From RDXT01 sp033765305 (lineage in GTDB: Bacteria; Bacteroidota; Bacteroidia; J057), in contig JANRID010000068.1 of the NCBI GenBank assembly GCA_033765305.1, positions 1 to 20,083 on the forward strand: a stretch of 20,083 nucleotides of DNA, in the 5' to 3' direction. The translations under genes were made by a program, and so were the position numbers. The notes beneath the pieces were generated by a model, which saw nothing but the letters and a program-made list of their open reading frames with translations, did no database searches and was not told the origin of the DNA. Each line of letters begins with the position of its first letter. Within the stretch, counting starts at the first letter, position 1. Below, one piece after another: positions 1 through 8,130 of this stretch.

Positions 1-3000
1 TGGAAACAGCTTCACCGCTGCCTGGCCCTCGCCGAGCAGCGGGTCTATACGGAGCCCGTATCGTCCGGGCAGTACAGCCGCCTGGCGCTGGAGACCTGCG
101 TGCACCAGATCTACCGCCTCGAAAGCATGGGGATGCCCTACAACGACAGCCTGTCCAGCCTCCTGCAGCAGCCGGATTTCCAGGCCCTTGCGCCGCGCCA
201 CCTGCTCGACGGCGTGCTGGGCTACACGCTCAAAACCGGCAACCGCGCCGCGCATTACGGCAAGCAGGTCCAGCCTGAAGAAGCCCTCCGCAGCCTCCGT
301 TACCTCTACGCCTTCGTCAAATGGTTTGCCCGCGACTACTCGCAGGCGGAGCCGGACCTGCCCGGCGCATTCGACGAGCGCTTCATCCCCCGCACAGACG
401 AGACCGCCCGCCAGCTGGCCGCCATGCAGGCCGAGCTGGAGCGGGCCCGCCAGGAAGCCGCCGAGGCCCTGGCCCGCGAGCAGGCCCTGCGCCGGGAACG
501 GGAGGAGGCTGCCCGCGAAAGCGAGGCCGCCCGCGCCGCATACGAGGCCGCCCTTGCCGCACAGCGCGCCGAGCTCGAATCCCGCAAAGCCCGGCGCCGC
601 AGCCAGCCCCTCGCCGCCGAATACACCGAGGCCGAAACCCGCAGCCACCTCATCGATGCTGCCCTGCGCGATGCCGGCTGGACAGACCTCCGGCCCGGCT
701 ACGAACTGGAGTTCCCGGTCAAGGGCATGCCCCTGACCCGCGACAACCCGCGCGGCAACGGCTTCGCCGACTATGTGCTCTGGAGCAGCAGCGGCCTGCC
801 CCTTGCCGTCATCGAGGCCAAGCGCGCCAGCGCCAGCGAAGCCCAGGGCCTGCACCAGGCCAGCCTCTACGCCGACTGCCTGGAGCAGATGTACGGCCAG
901 CGGCCCGTCATCTTCGTCTCCAACGGCCTCCGCATCCAGATCTGGGACGACGCCTTCTACTCCGCGCCCCGGCTTGTGTACGGATTCTACAGCCGGGACG
1001 ACCTCGAATGGCTCGTCCAGCAGCGCCGCACCCGCCAGGACCTGCGCCACGCCGGGATCGATGCCCGCATCGCAGGCCGTGCCTACCAGCAGGAAGGCAT
1101 CCGCCGCATCCTCGAATCGCTGGCCGTGGAGGGCTCAGGCGGCCTGCGCGGGCACAAACGCGCCGCCCTCATGGTCATGGCCACCGGCGCCGGCAAAACC
1201 CGGACCGCCGCCGCCCTCGTGGAGGTGCTGATGCGCATGGGCTGGGTGCGCCGGACCCTGTTCCTCGCCGACCGGAATGCCCTCGTGACCCAGGCCAAGA
1301 AGAGCTTTGCCGAGCAGCTCCCCCACGTGACCGCCATCGACCTGACCCAGGAGCAGGAAGATGAAACCACCCGCCTGGTGTTCAGCACCTACCCCACCAT
1401 GATGAACCAGATCGATGCCGCCCGGCTCGACGGCGGCAGCCGCCGCTTCGGCACCGGCCACTTCGACCTGATCCTCATCGACGAGGCCCACCGCTCCATC
1501 TATGACCGCTACCAGGCGATTTTTGCCTACTTCGACGCGCTGGTCGTGGGCATGACGGCTACCCCGATCGATTTCATCGACCGCAGCACCTTCAGTCTGT
1601 TCGACTGCCCTTCCGGAGACCCTACCTTTCATTTTCCGCTGGATGAGGCAGTCCGGGGCGGTTTTCTGGTGCCGCCCGCTGTATTCAGCATCCCCACCCG
1701 CTTTACCCGTGCCGGAATTGCCTACCAGGACCTCACGCCGGAGGACCAGCGCCGGTATGAAGAGACCTTCCGCGACGAGGCTACCGGCTGGTTTCCGGAG
1801 GAAATCGGGCAGCAAGCCATCAACCAGTGGCTCTTCAACGAAGATACCGTGGACAAGGTCCTGGACCGCCTCATGGCCGAGGGGCTGCGCATCGAGGGCG
1901 GCGACCGGATCGGCCGCACGATCATCTTCGCAGTGAACCAGCGGCATGCGGAGTTTGTGGCGGAACGCTTCCGGCGGCGCTACCCGGAGCTCCCCGGCGA
2001 CAGCATTGCGGTGATCCACACCGGCGTATCGCACGCCCAGCGGCTCATCGAAGCCTTCTGCGATGCGCATACCGAACGGCATCCCCGGATCGCTGTCTCG
2101 GTGGACATGATGGATACCGGCGTAGATGCGCCGAGGGTGCTGAACCTGGTATTTTTCAAGGTGGTGCGCTCGCGGGCCAAGTTCGAGCAGATGATCGGGC
2201 GCGGCACGCGGCTCTGCCCCGATATGTTCGGGCCCGGACAGCACAAGACGACGTTTTACGTGTTCGATGTCTGCCAGAACTTCGAGTTTTTCGGCCTTCA
2301 GACAGACGAACGCGAGCCCGTGCGCGCCAAGCCGCTGAGCCAGGAGATTTTCAATGCCCGCCTGCAGGTGAGCGCGCTGCTGATGGCCACCGGCGAGGCC
2401 GGCGATCTGGAGCTGGCCCGGCGCTACCGCGACCTGCTGCACGGGGCCATTGCAGCCCTGGATCCGCAGCGCTTCCAGGTGCAGATGCAGTTTGCCTGGG
2501 TGGATCGCTACCGCCGCCGCGAGGCATGGGACCAGCTGACGCCGGAGGATCTGCACGAAATTTCGGAGCGCCTCTCGCCCTTGCCGGTGCCGGAGGCGGA
2601 GGATGATGCCGCCCGCTGGTTCGACCTGCTGATGCTCAAGCTGCAGCATGCGCGGCTGCTGACCCGGAGCACGGAGCGCTACACCAGCCGCCTCGTCGGG
2701 ATCGCCGAACAGCTCGGCGACGGCACCCGCTACGGAATTCCGGAGGTGGCCCGCGCCCGTCCGCTCATCGAGTCGATGAAGGACCCGGACTGGTATGCCT
2801 CCCTGACCCAGACCCGGCTGGAGGAAATTCGGGCAACGATCCGGGAACTGGTGCAATACCTCAGCCGGGAAGGCCGGGGCGTTATCTACACCAATCTGCA
2901 GGACGAGATCGGCCCTTCGGTATCCCGGGAATGGCTCCCCGGCTACGGGACCTCGGCTGCGTACCGAGGCCGGGTAGCGCAGTTCATCCGCGAAAACCGG

Positions 3001-3423
3001 CACCACCTGACCATCCGGAAGCTGCATACCAATGAGCCGATTACGGCCCTGGAACTGGAGGAACTGGAGCGGCTGCTCTTCGAGCGCGGCCCGCTGGAGT
3101 CGCGTGCGCAGTACGAGGCTGTGTACGGGCCGCAGCCGCTGGGTGCCTTCGTCCGCAGCATCCTGGGCATGCGCATCGAAAGTGCGCAGGAGGCCTTTGC
3201 GGAATTTACCGGCAGCGGCACCCTCCGGGCTGATCAGCTGCGGTTTATCCAGCTCATCATCGACTACCTGACCCAAAACGGCGTGATCGACAAGCAGCTG
3301 CTCTTTCAGCCGCCGTTCACCGATGCGCATGAGCAAGGGCCCTTCGGCCTCTTCGACGAGGCCCAGATTATCCGCATGGTCCGCATTCTGGACCAGGTGA
3401 ATGCCAATGCCATGGCCAGCTGA
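1..3423 (+). CDS. hsdR: Type I restriction enzyme HsdR subunit (5' end outside window)
   Basis: ATP-dependent motor and nuclease subunit of a type I restriction-modification complex; it translocates DNA and cuts it when HsdM/HsdS find unmethylated sites. The frame is open from base 1 with protein-like sequence, so the GTG at 100 is not the true start and the N-terminus is cut off by the window. Visible parts in order: an N-terminal helical DUF4145-like region (to about base 350); an Ala/Glu/Arg-rich coiled coil (about 400-600); an HSDR_N nuclease domain with Asp at 769-771 and the E-A-K motif at 814-822; Walker A ATGAGKT at 1180-1200; a DEAH box at 1480-1491; the GMTATP motif near 1550; helicase motifs V/VI with DTGVDAPR and QMIGRGTRLCPD near 2110-2220; and a C-terminal EcoEI-type region. 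All key motifs are intact, so it looks functional. HsdM and HsdS are not present here and would be expected to the left. Third codon positions look more C-rich before about 1550 than after. Confidence 0.96.
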   Translation, partial: WKQLHRCLALAEQRVYTEPVSSGQYSRLALETCVHQIYRLESMGMPYNDSLSSLLQQPDFQALAPRHLLDGVLGYTLKTGNRAAHYGKQVQPEEALRSLRYLYAFVKWFARDYSQAEPDLPGAFDERFIPRTDETARQLAAMQAELERARQEAAEALAREQALRREREEAARESEAARAAYEAALAAQRAELESRKARRRSQPLAAEYTEAETRSHLIDAALRDAGWTDLRPGYELEFPVKGMPLTRDNPRGNGFADYVLWSSSGLPLAVIEAKRASASEAQGLHQASLYADCLEQMYGQRPVIFVSNGLRIQIWDDAFYSAPRLVYGFYSRDDLEWLVQQRRTRQDLRHAGIDARIAGRAYQQEGIRRILESLAVEGSGGLRGHKRAALMVMATGAGKTRTAAALVEVLMRMGWVRRTLFLADRNALVTQAKKSFAEQLPHVTAIDLTQEQEDETTRLVFSTYPTMMNQIDAARLDGGSRRFGTGHFDLILIDEAHRSIYDRYQAIFAYFDALVVGMTATPIDFIDRSTFSLFDCPSGDPTFHFPLDEAVRGGFLVPPAVFSIPTRFTRAGIAYQDLTPEDQRRYEETFRDEATGWFPEEIGQQAINQWLFNEDTVDKVLDRLMAEGLRIEGGDRIGRTIIFAVNQRHAEFVAERFRRRYPELPGDSIAVIHTGVSHAQRLIEAFCDAHTERHPRIAVSVDMMDTGVDAPRVLNLVFFKVVRSRAKFEQMIGRGTRLCPDMFGPGQHKTTFYVFDVCQNFEFFGLQTDEREPVRAKPLSQEIFNARLQVSALLMATGEAGDLELARRYRDLLHGAIAALDPQRFQVQMQFAWVDRYRRREAWDQLTPEDLHEISERLSPLPVPEAEDDAARWFDLLMLKLQHARLLTRSTERYTSRLVGIAEQLGDGTRYGIPEVARARPLIESMKDPDWYASLTQTRLEEIRATIRELVQYLSREGRGVIYTNLQDEIGPSVSREWLPGYGTSAAYRGRVAQFIRENRHHLTIRKLHTNEPITALELEELERLLFERGPLESRAQYEAVYGPQPLGAFVRSILGMRIESAQEAFAEFTGSGTLRADQLRFIQLIIDYLTQNGVIDKQLLFQPPFTDAHEQGPFGLFDEAQIIRMVRILDQVNANAMAS

Positions 3424-3455
3424 GCACAGCCTGCGGCTGCTCCTGCCCTCCGCGT

Positions 3456-3611
3456 AGCAACACTCAAAAACTAAGCTCCAGAGGCTGCGATGGGATTTGT
3501 GCGAAGACAAGGAAGAAAAACCGGGTTTGGCGGGCCAAATGAGGGCTTTTCTGACGCAGTATTCGTACAAACGACCGAATCGACAGCGGAATTTATTTTT
3601 TGGGCGGTACT
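3456..3611. repeat. Dispersed MITE-like repeat, copy A (156 bp)
   Basis: About 90% identical, by hand alignment, to 19843-19999 in the same orientation, with one 1-base indel and roughly 16 differences. The core is almost unchanged and contains the palindrome TTTGGC-GG-GCCAAA at 3526-3539. The terminal inverted repeats are degraded here (about 14 of 20 positions pair), unlike copy B. It fills the gap between two convergent genes, and its right end coincides with the last base of the stop codon of the pseudouridine synthase gene (stop at 3611-3613). On the minus strand a weak hairpin (3473-3486) is followed by a T-run (3466-3470). No open frame is conserved between the copies, so it is not a gene. 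Confidence 0.85.
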
Positions 3612-5113
3612 TACACCATCCGCAGAAACTCCACTTCCTGGCGGGTCAGCTCGCGCCAATGGCCGCGGGGCAGGTTTTTCTTGGTCAGGTGGGCGATCAT
3701 GGTGCGGTCCAGCGCCTCGACCTGATAGCCCAGGTGCTCGAACATGCGCCGCACGATGCGGTTGCGGCCAAGGTGGATCTCGACGCCTACATGGCGCTCG
3801 TCCTGGCCGTCCACGTACCCGATCTTATCCACCTGAGCCGGCCCGTCATCCAGCGGCACCCCTTCAATGAGCTTGCTCATATCTTCGGGGGTAATGGGGC
3901 GGTCCAGCCGCACCGAATAGATCTTGCGCACGCGGTGGGCCGGATGGGTCAGCCGCTCGGCCAGCTCGCCGTCGTTGGTCAGCAGCAGCAGGCCTGTGGT
4001 GTTGCGGTCCAGCCGCCCGACCGGAAATACCCGCTCGTTGGTGGCCTTCTCGATCGCTTCGAGCACGATCCGGCGGCCCATGGGGTCGTCGGTCGTGGTG
4101 ATCATATTCTTGGGCTTGTTGAGCAGGATATATACGAAGCGCTTGGCTTCCAGCGTCTTGCCGTCGTACTCCACCCGGTCGTTGGCAGGAACGATCTTGG
4201 CGCCGAGCTCCGTCACGGGCACGCCGTTGACGAGGATTTTGCCTTTGGAGATCAGTTCATCTGCTTCGCGGCGGGAGCACACGCCCGACTGGGCGATGTA
4301 GCGGTTGAGGCGCACTGGCAGGTGGCGGGGGGGCATTTTGTGATTGACGCGCTCCTCGGCCTGTTTCCAGGGCCGGCGCGGGCGGTCTCCGTCTTCCCAG
4401 GAGCGGCGGTATGGCCGGTCACCCTGATCCGGCCTGCGGGGTCCCCGGTCATCTTCGCGGCGTGCGGCGGGGAAGCGGCGCTCGCCCGGTTCGGCGGGCC
4501 TGCGGGGACCACGGCTGTCGTCTTCGCGGCGGGCGGCGGGGAAGCGGCGCTCGCCCGGCGCGGCGGGCCTGCGGGGGCCGCGGTCGTCTTCGCGGCGGTC
4601 ATCGGCGAAGCGCCGGGCTGCCGGACGCTGCGGGCCGCGGGCGTCGCCGCTGCGCGGCCGGGAGGGGAATCCGCCTTCGCGCGGCTCGCGCGCATCGGGC
4701 GTGCGCTTGCGCGCGAAGGTTCCGGGGCCTTCCTCGTGCCGGGGGCGGCGCGGCGGACGGGCATCGGCGCCTCCGGCATCGCGGTCCCGTTCCGGACGGC
4801 TGCGGCGCTCCTCTTCCGCTTCGATATCGCTGAACCGGATCGGCCGGCGGGGGCCCTCCTGGCCAGCTCCCCGGTCGCGGGGATCGCGGGGCGGCCCCGA
4901 GCCGGGGCGTTCCGGACGGACACGGGGGCTGTACCCGCCTCCAGACCCTTCGGCATTGCGCTCCGGGCGCGGCGGGCGGCCGCCGTCGCGCCCGGACGGC
5001 GGGCCCTTGGGGGCCTTCGGCTTTCCGGGCCGGGCTGGCTTGCGGCCGCCCCGCTGGGAGGCAACCCCTTCCCAGAAGGGCGCTTTCTTCGGTTTTTTAT
5101 CAGGATTCGACAT
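3611..5113 (-). CDS. rluB: RluB/RsuA-family 23S rRNA pseudouridine synthase with long Arg-rich N-terminal extension
   Basis: Isomerises a uridine in 23S rRNA to pseudouridine in the cytoplasm. The 500-residue product is much longer than the usual 240-300. Residues 1-260 are a low-complexity, Arg/Gly/Pro/Asp-rich tail with a 23-residue repeat around GERRFPAARREDD. Residues about 265-310 form an S4 RNA-binding domain (LNRYIAQSGVCSRREADELI), and about 320-490 the synthase domain with catalytic Asp369 in the GRLDRNTTGLLLLTNDG motif. I chose the ATG at 5113 because it overlaps the end of scpB by 14 bases and starts MSNPDKKPKK; the longer frame back to 5185 lies wholly inside scpB. The scpB-rluB order is common in bacteria. 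The exact target uridine cannot be read from the sequence, so RluB rather than another RsuA-family member is inferred from context. The gene ends exactly at a dispersed repeat. Confidence 0.93.
   Translation of the reverse strand: MSNPDKKPKKAPFWEGVASQRGGRKPARPGKPKAPKGPPSGRDGGRPPRPERNAEGSGGGYSPRVRPERPGSGPPRDPRDRGAGQEGPRRPIRFSDIEAEEERRSRPERDRDAGGADARPPRRPRHEEGPGTFARKRTPDAREPREGGFPSRPRSGDARGPQRPAARRFADDRREDDRGPRRPAAPGERRFPAARREDDSRGPRRPAEPGERRFPAARREDDRGPRRPDQGDRPYRRSWEDGDRPRRPWKQAEERVNHKMPPRHLPVRLNRYIAQSGVCSRREADELISKGKILVNGVPVTELGAKIVPANDRVEYDGKTLEAKRFVYILLNKPKNMITTTDDPMGRRIVLEAIEKATNERVFPVGRLDRNTTGLLLLTNDGELAERLTHPAHRVRKIYSVRLDRPITPEDMSKLIEGVPLDDGPAQVDKIGYVDGQDERHVGVEIHLGRNRIVRRMFEHLGYQVEALDRTMIAHLTKKNLPRGHWRELTRQEVEFLRMV
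4430..4595 (-). repeat. 69-bp in-frame tandem repeat in the rluB tail
   Basis: A 69-base unit (for example GGAAGCGGCG at 4471 and again at 4540) occurs about two and a third times. It encodes the 23-residue block RGPRRPAxPGERRFPAARREDDx of the disordered tail. Because the period is a multiple of three, copy-number change would alter tail length without breaking the gene. Confidence 0.85.
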
Positions 5114-5729
5114 GCGGTTCCGGTGGGGATTGAGATTCCTGCTGCTGGCGGAACAGCTCCAGATGGTCTTCCGCCAGTTCTTCAAATTCTTTCAGCTTGG
5201 GCAGATCGCTCAGGTCGCGAAGCCCGAAGTACTGCATAAACATGGCGCTGGTTTCGTAGAGCAGCGGGCGGCCGGGCGCGTCGGAGCGGCCGGCGATGCT
5301 CACGAGGCTGCGGTCGAGGAGCTTCTGCAGCGCGTGGTCGCAGTTGACCCCGCGGATGAACTCCATCTCGGCCTTGGTCACCGGCTGGCGGTAGGCCACG
5401 ATCGAGAGCACTTCGAGGGCGGCACGGGAGAGCCGCTTCTGGTTTTTCTGGGCAATGGCCCGGCGCACCCAGGGGTGATACTCGGGCCGGGTGAAAAACT
5501 GATAGCCGCCGGCGATCTGCCGCAGCTCGAAGGCGTAGCCTGCGGCATATTTGGCAGCCAGGGCATCGAGTGCTTCGCGGACCTGCTCCAGGGTCACGGC
5601 AGCAGCCGGGGCCTCGCCCGGCTCCGGCTCTGCGGCGGACGCCAGGGTATCGCGGAGCGACTCCGGACTGACCGGCTGCTCCGAGGCGAAGACCAGTGCT
5701 TCGATGACCGAGGTAATTGGCAGTTCCAT
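5100..5729 (-). CDS. scpB: Segregation and condensation protein ScpB
   Basis: Non-SMC subunit of the bacterial condensin SMC-ScpA-ScpB, which compacts and segregates the nucleoid. The 209-residue product begins MELPITSVIEALVFASEQPV, a typical ScpB N-terminal winged helix. The central block GYQFFTRPEYHPWVRRAI and the strongly family-typical stretch RLSRAALEVLSIVAYRQPVT are followed by E-x-I-RG. The ATG at 5729 is chosen because the family match begins there and a promoter -7 box lies 17 bases upstream; the frame could extend to 5828, but that stretch crosses the promoter and has no family character. The last 14 bases overlap the start of rluB, so the two are probably translationally coupled. 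ScpA is not in this window. Confidence 0.95.
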   Translation of the reverse strand: MELPITSVIEALVFASEQPVSPESLRDTLASAAEPEPGEAPAAAVTLEQVREALDALAAKYAAGYAFELRQIAGGYQFFTRPEYHPWVRRAIAQKNQKRLSRAALEVLSIVAYRQPVTKAEMEFIRGVNCDHALQKLLDRSLVSIAGRSDAPGRPLLYETSAMFMQYFGLRDLSDLPKLKEFEELAEDHLELFRQQQESQSPPEPHVES

Positions 5730-5745
5730 CCGCGTATTCAGCCCG

Positions 5746-5753
5746 CAAAGATA
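5746..5753 (-). promoter_or_regulatory. Bacteroidota -7 box for scpB-rluB
   Basis: On the minus strand this reads TATCTTTG, a perfect match to TAnnTTTG, 17 bases before the scpB ATG. No clear -33 TTTG is visible. It supports the short scpB start and a scpB-rluB transcript. Confidence 0.65.
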
Positions 5754-5826
5754 GCAAAACCCGGCGAACTGCCCGCATGGTTTGAGCAGGCGGAATCGGG
5801 CACGTGCAGGCCGCATCAGCCCCAAC

Positions 5827-5852
5827 AAAAAAGCCCCCGCATCGCGGAGGCT
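5827..5852 (-). terminator. Intrinsic terminator after the CBM48 gene
   Basis: Minus-strand transcript: stem AGCCTCCGC / GCGGGGGCT (nine pairs, one U-G wobble), three-base loop, then five further U residues. It sits 21 bases after the stop codon of the early-set/CBM48 gene and separates it from scpB. Confidence 0.9.
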
Positions 5853-5873
5853 GAGCGGTGAAGTTGCTTCAGA

Positions 5874-6182
5874 TCAGAGCGCGAGCACCGAATTCACGGC
5901 GTCTCCGAAGGGAGTCGGAGCCTGGCCGTCGGCCTCGGAATCATTCTGCCAGGTGGTTCCGTCCAGAAGGTAACGGAACTGGTACGAACGGCCTTGCTCC
6001 AGATCGAGGGTCGTGGAGAAAGACCCGTTTTTCTGCTTGGCCATCGGCTCAGCCTGCTGGTCCCAGTCGTTAAAGTCCCCGACAAGAAACACGCTGTCCG
6101 CGCCGTTCGCTTCTTCCTTCGACAGCTTGAAGGTCACTTTGGAAACCGGCTTGCTCTTGAGGGGCTTCTTGGTAATGCTCAT
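5874..6182 (-). CDS. Stand-alone isoamylase early-set (CBM48 / AMPK glycogen-binding-like) protein
   Basis: Small 102-residue cytoplasmic protein made of one early-set beta-sandwich. The family signature is clear: VFLVGDFNDWDQQAEPM followed by FSTTLDLEQGRSYQFRYLLDGTTWQND, the pattern shared by CBM48 and AMPK-beta glycogen-binding modules. There is no catalytic domain, so it probably binds an alpha-glucan or acts as an adaptor; the ligand is inferred from the fold only. The N-terminus MSITKKPLKSKP is lysine-rich. The ATG at 6182 is chosen because a well-formed promoter lies just upstream of it; the frame continues upstream to 6248, but that stretch holds the promoter. It is a monocistronic unit with its own promoter and terminator. 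Single-domain proteins of this type are frequent in Bacteroidota. Confidence 0.88.
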   Translation of the reverse strand: MSITKKPLKSKPVSKVTFKLSKEEANGADSVFLVGDFNDWDQQAEPMAKQKNGSFSTTLDLEQGRSYQFRYLLDGTTWQNDSEADGQAPTPFGDAVNSVLAL

Positions 6183-6215
6183 AAGGCAACTGTTGGATAA
6201 CAAAGAATTGCGCTG

Positions 6216-6244
6216 CAAAATTACTATTTTATCCGGAGAACAAT
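6216..6244 (-). promoter_or_regulatory. Promoter of the CBM48 gene
   Basis: Minus strand: -33-like ATTG at 6244-6241, a 17-base spacer, then TAATTTTG at 6223-6216, a perfect TAnnTTTG. It lies in a locally AT-rich gap (about 6183-6300), 33 bases before the ATG. Confidence 0.72.
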
Positions 6245-6348
6245 ACATCAGAATTAAGATATGTGTAAAATTTGGGTTAAGGATTTGCCGCTTCCTAAAG
6301 ATTCAACAAGCGCAGAGCCCTGTTGAACCGCACTTCCGGGGCTTGCCG

Positions 6349-8028
6349 CTACTCTGCCCGGTAGCGGATCACCCCTCCGACAATCGTTGCCACAATGCGG
6401 GTCCGGAGGATCTGGTCCTCGGGAACTGTCATCAGATCCTGCGACAGCAACGTAAAATCTGCCCGGAAACCGGGGGCGATCTGCCCTTGCGCCTGCTCCT
6501 GGAATGCGCCGTAGGCCGCATCCGCTGTGTAGGAGCGCAGCGCCTGCTCGCGGGTCATGCACTCGGCAGGCTCGTAGCCGGCCGGCGGCTCGCCGGCCAG
6601 GGTTTTGCGCGTCACCGACGCATAGAAGCAGGCGATGGGGCTCAGCGGCTCCACGGGCGCATCCGTGCCGTTGACGATGCGGGCGCCGCTGCGCAGCAGC
6701 GTCTGCCAGCGGTACGCGCCGGAGTCGATGCGCGTCTGGCCCAGCCGGTCGATGGCCCAGGGCCGGTCGGATGACAGGTGGATGGCCTGCATCGCCGGGA
6801 TGACGCCCAGCGCCGCAAAGCGGGGAATATCCTGCGGATCAATGTGCTGCGCATGCTCGATGCGGAAGCGCGCATGGCGCGCCCGGTCCGGAAACTCGGC
6901 GAAGGCTGCCTCGTACTGGTCCAGCACTTCGCGGTTGGCGCGGTCGCCGATGGCGTGGGTGCAGACCTGAAAGCCATGCTGCAGGCCTTCGCGCGCCGTG
7001 CGCAGGATGCGCGCAGGCGACAGGATGGGGTTGCCCTGGTGGCCGGGCCGGTCGTGGTAATCGGTCAGGAGCCAGGCGCCGCGGCTGCCCAGGGCGCCGT
7101 CGGAGTAGAGCTTGATGGCGCGCACCGTCAGATAGGGCCCCGTCAGCGGGCCGCGCTGGTACCAGCGCTCCAGCAGCAGGCTGTCGCTGCCGTCGAGCAT
7201 GGCATAGAGGCGGATCGGCAGGCGGTTTTCGGCGGCATACTGCGCGTACAGGTCCAGGGTAGCCTGGCCCGCCCCCGCATCGTGAAAGGCGGTGATGCCG
7301 TTGCGGAGGCACTCGGCCAGGGCCGCATCGAGCGTGGCGCGCAGCGCTGCGGCATCGGGCGGCGGCACCTGGCGCTCCACCAGCCGGGCCGCCGCTTCGG
7401 TGAGGATGCCCGTAGGCCGCCCATCGGGGTGGCGGATGATCTCGCCGTCGCCGCCCCAGCGCGTATCCGGCCCGACGCCGGCCAGCTCCAGGGCCCGGCT
7501 GTTCACAAATACGGCATGCCCGCTGGCGTGCTCCAGCAGCACCGGGTGCGCCGGCGATACAGAATCGAGGCGTTCGTTGGTCTGATAGCCTGTGACCATC
7601 GGCGGGGCCGGGCTCCACTTGCTCTGGTGCCAGCCCCGGCCCAGAATCCAGGCGCCCGGCGGCAGCCGCCGGGCCGCAGCCGCTACGGAGTCGAGCAGCT
7701 CGCCGTAGCTGCGCACCCGGCTCAGGTCGAGCCGCTGCTTGAATTCCCCTACCCCCATCAGATGCGCGTGCCCCTCGATGAAGCCCGGCACCAGCGTACG
7801 CCCGCCCAGATCCATCACCTCGGTCCCGCTGCCGGTCCAGCGGCGGGCTTCCTCCGCCGTCCCGCACCACACAACGGCGCCGTCGCGCACCGCGACAGCC
7901 TCCGCCCGGGGCTGGGCCGGGTTCATCGTATAGACAACGCCGCCCGTGAGCAGCAGATCGGCCCTGGGCGCCTCCGAGCAGGCCGCCCCGGCAGCCAGGG
8001 TCAGGATTAGGAGCAATCGGACGTTCAT
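6349..8028 (-). CDS. YtcJ-like amidohydrolase, exported and possibly a lipoprotein
   Basis: Metal-dependent hydrolase of the amidohydrolase superfamily (Amidohydro_3/YtcJ group, which includes N-substituted formamide deformylases). The substrate is not predictable. The 559-residue length is normal for the group. Residues 1-17 look like a signal peptide (MNVRLLLILTLAAGAAC); Cys17 could be lipidated, but position -3 is Gly, so the lipobox is weak. Metal-ligand and family motifs: H87-x-H89 in PGFIEGHAHLMG, then YSDGALGSRGAWLL, THAIGDRAN, RIEHAQHI and a late TDAPVEPLSP, all intact. It is transcribed divergently from the phosphatase gene and is followed by the CBM48 gene, which has its own promoter, so it is probably monocistronic. 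Confidence 0.92.
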   Translation of the reverse strand: MNVRLLLILTLAAGAACSEAPRADLLLTGGVVYTMNPAQPRAEAVAVRDGAVVWCGTAEEARRWTGSGTEVMDLGGRTLVPGFIEGHAHLMGVGEFKQRLDLSRVRSYGELLDSVAAAARRLPPGAWILGRGWHQSKWSPAPPMVTGYQTNERLDSVSPAHPVLLEHASGHAVFVNSRALELAGVGPDTRWGGDGEIIRHPDGRPTGILTEAAARLVERQVPPPDAAALRATLDAALAECLRNGITAFHDAGAGQATLDLYAQYAAENRLPIRLYAMLDGSDSLLLERWYQRGPLTGPYLTVRAIKLYSDGALGSRGAWLLTDYHDRPGHQGNPILSPARILRTAREGLQHGFQVCTHAIGDRANREVLDQYEAAFAEFPDRARHARFRIEHAQHIDPQDIPRFAALGVIPAMQAIHLSSDRPWAIDRLGQTRIDSGAYRWQTLLRSGARIVNGTDAPVEPLSPIACFYASVTRKTLAGEPPAGYEPAECMTREQALRSYTADAAYGAFQEQAQGQIAPGFRADFTLLSQDLMTVPEDQILRTRIVATIVGGVIRYRAE

Positions 8029-8053
8029 GACCGGATTACAGCAGGTTTATCCG

Positions 8054-8061
8054 CCAATATA
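8054..8061 (-). promoter_or_regulatory. Possible -7 box for the amidohydrolase
   Basis: Minus strand TATATTGG, seven of eight against TAnnTTTG, 25 bases before the amidohydrolase ATG in the divergent gap. No convincing -33 element. Confidence 0.35.
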
Positions 8062-8106
8062 CCGCATCTGCGCGAGCTTTGCATAGCACCTTTGCCCGCC
8101 GCGATG

Positions 8107-8114
8107 TATGTTTG
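8107..8114 (+). promoter_or_regulatory. -7 box for the phosphatase-WD40 unit
   Basis: TATGTTTG, a perfect TAnnTTTG, 16 bases before the ATG at 8131. TTTG sequences at 8078 and 8091 are possible -33 elements, but neither has ideal spacing. It argues against an upstream start at 8092, which would place coding sequence over the promoter. Confidence 0.55.
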
Positions 8115-8130
8115 CAGGACAGAGACTGCC

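Noticed and set aside
3421..3441. Possible terminator after hsdR
   Set aside because: Only a five-pair stem (CAGCC/GGCTG) with a bulged extension and no T-run.
1135..3570. Long minus-strand open frame opposite hsdR (about 800 codons)
   Set aside because: Lies fully antisense to a gene with intact motor motifs, and shows no domain pattern. It is a by-product of GC-rich codon use.
3466..3570. Short minus-strand frame in the repeat reading CVRKALIWPAKPGF
   Set aside because: The second copy has a 1-base shift and a different residue pattern after it, so the frame is not maintained; the repeat is unlikely to code for a peptide.
4430..4595. Regular repeats that might be taken for a CRISPR array
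   Set aside because: The 69-base units are contiguous, without unique spacers, and stay in frame with the rluB tail; no cas genes are present.
3497..5239. Plus-strand open frame of about 580 codons opposite rluB
   Set aside because: Starts inside the dispersed repeat and runs antisense through the S4/synthase gene and its repeat tract; it shows Ala/Gly low complexity only.
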